Assembly (NCBI GenBank): GCA_016926595.1
Contig: JAFGOG010000041.1
Location: forward strand, 1-6,710
Direction of reading: 5' to 3'
Length of the DNA stretch: 6,710 nucleotides
From: Anaerolineae bacterium
Lineage (GTDB): Bacteria > Chloroflexota > Anaerolineae > JAAYZQ01
Part shown: positions 6,685-6,710 of the stretch, piece by piece
Position numbering within the stretch: position 1 is the stretch's first letter
Layout of the letters: each line of letters starts with the position of its first letter
Made by a program: the position numbers and the translations under genes
The notes under the pieces: model-generated
Databases searched by the model: none
What the model was told of the DNA's origin: nothing
The model's input: the letters and a program-made list of their open reading frames with translations, nothing else

Positions 6685-6710
6685 GTGCGGAATTAGGACC
6701 ATGTCGGCCT

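Overview
The window is GC-rich DNA in which all three convincing genes lie on the minus strand. Each is preceded by a purine-rich Shine-Dalgarno sequence and each encodes an exported protein. The likely source is a member of the Chloroflexota, perhaps an Anaerolineae-like lineage. This rests on the high GC, the set of large secreted beta-sandwich and beta-propeller proteins, a YLPIILKG linker of a kind I associate with that phylum, and a protein with an LPXTG-type anchor that implies a single-membrane envelope. No rRNA or phylogenetic marker is present, so the assignment is inference.

In transcription order (right to left), 6562-6710 holds a leader with a ribosome site and a weak inverted repeat. 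Positions 5980-6561 encode a small SnoaL/NTF2-like protein with a signal peptide and a C-terminal LPTTG sorting signal. Positions 5659-5979 are a 321-bp gap without a believable gene. It contains several inverted repeats, the best being a two-part hairpin at 5681-5723 just upstream of the next gene. Positions 3757-5658 encode a secreted fusion of a YVTN/YncE-type beta-propeller with a di-heme cytochrome c peroxidase/MauG-type domain. Its stop codon overlaps the ribosome site of the next gene, which starts 7-10 bp further on. That gene runs from 3746 to the left edge without a stop and encodes at least 1248 residues of a very large secreted multidomain protein. Its C-terminus lies outside the window.

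The heme-propeller protein and the giant secreted protein are almost certainly co-transcribed and translationally coupled. Together they look like an extracytoplasmic module: a redox enzyme plus a large beta-rich surface or matrix protein. The partnership is inferred from gene order only. The SnoaL-like gene is co-oriented but separated by the structured gap and may be its own unit. No CRISPR array, tRNA, rRNA, transposase or phage gene was seen. The long plus-strand reading frames are antisense shadows that share codon boundaries with the real genes.
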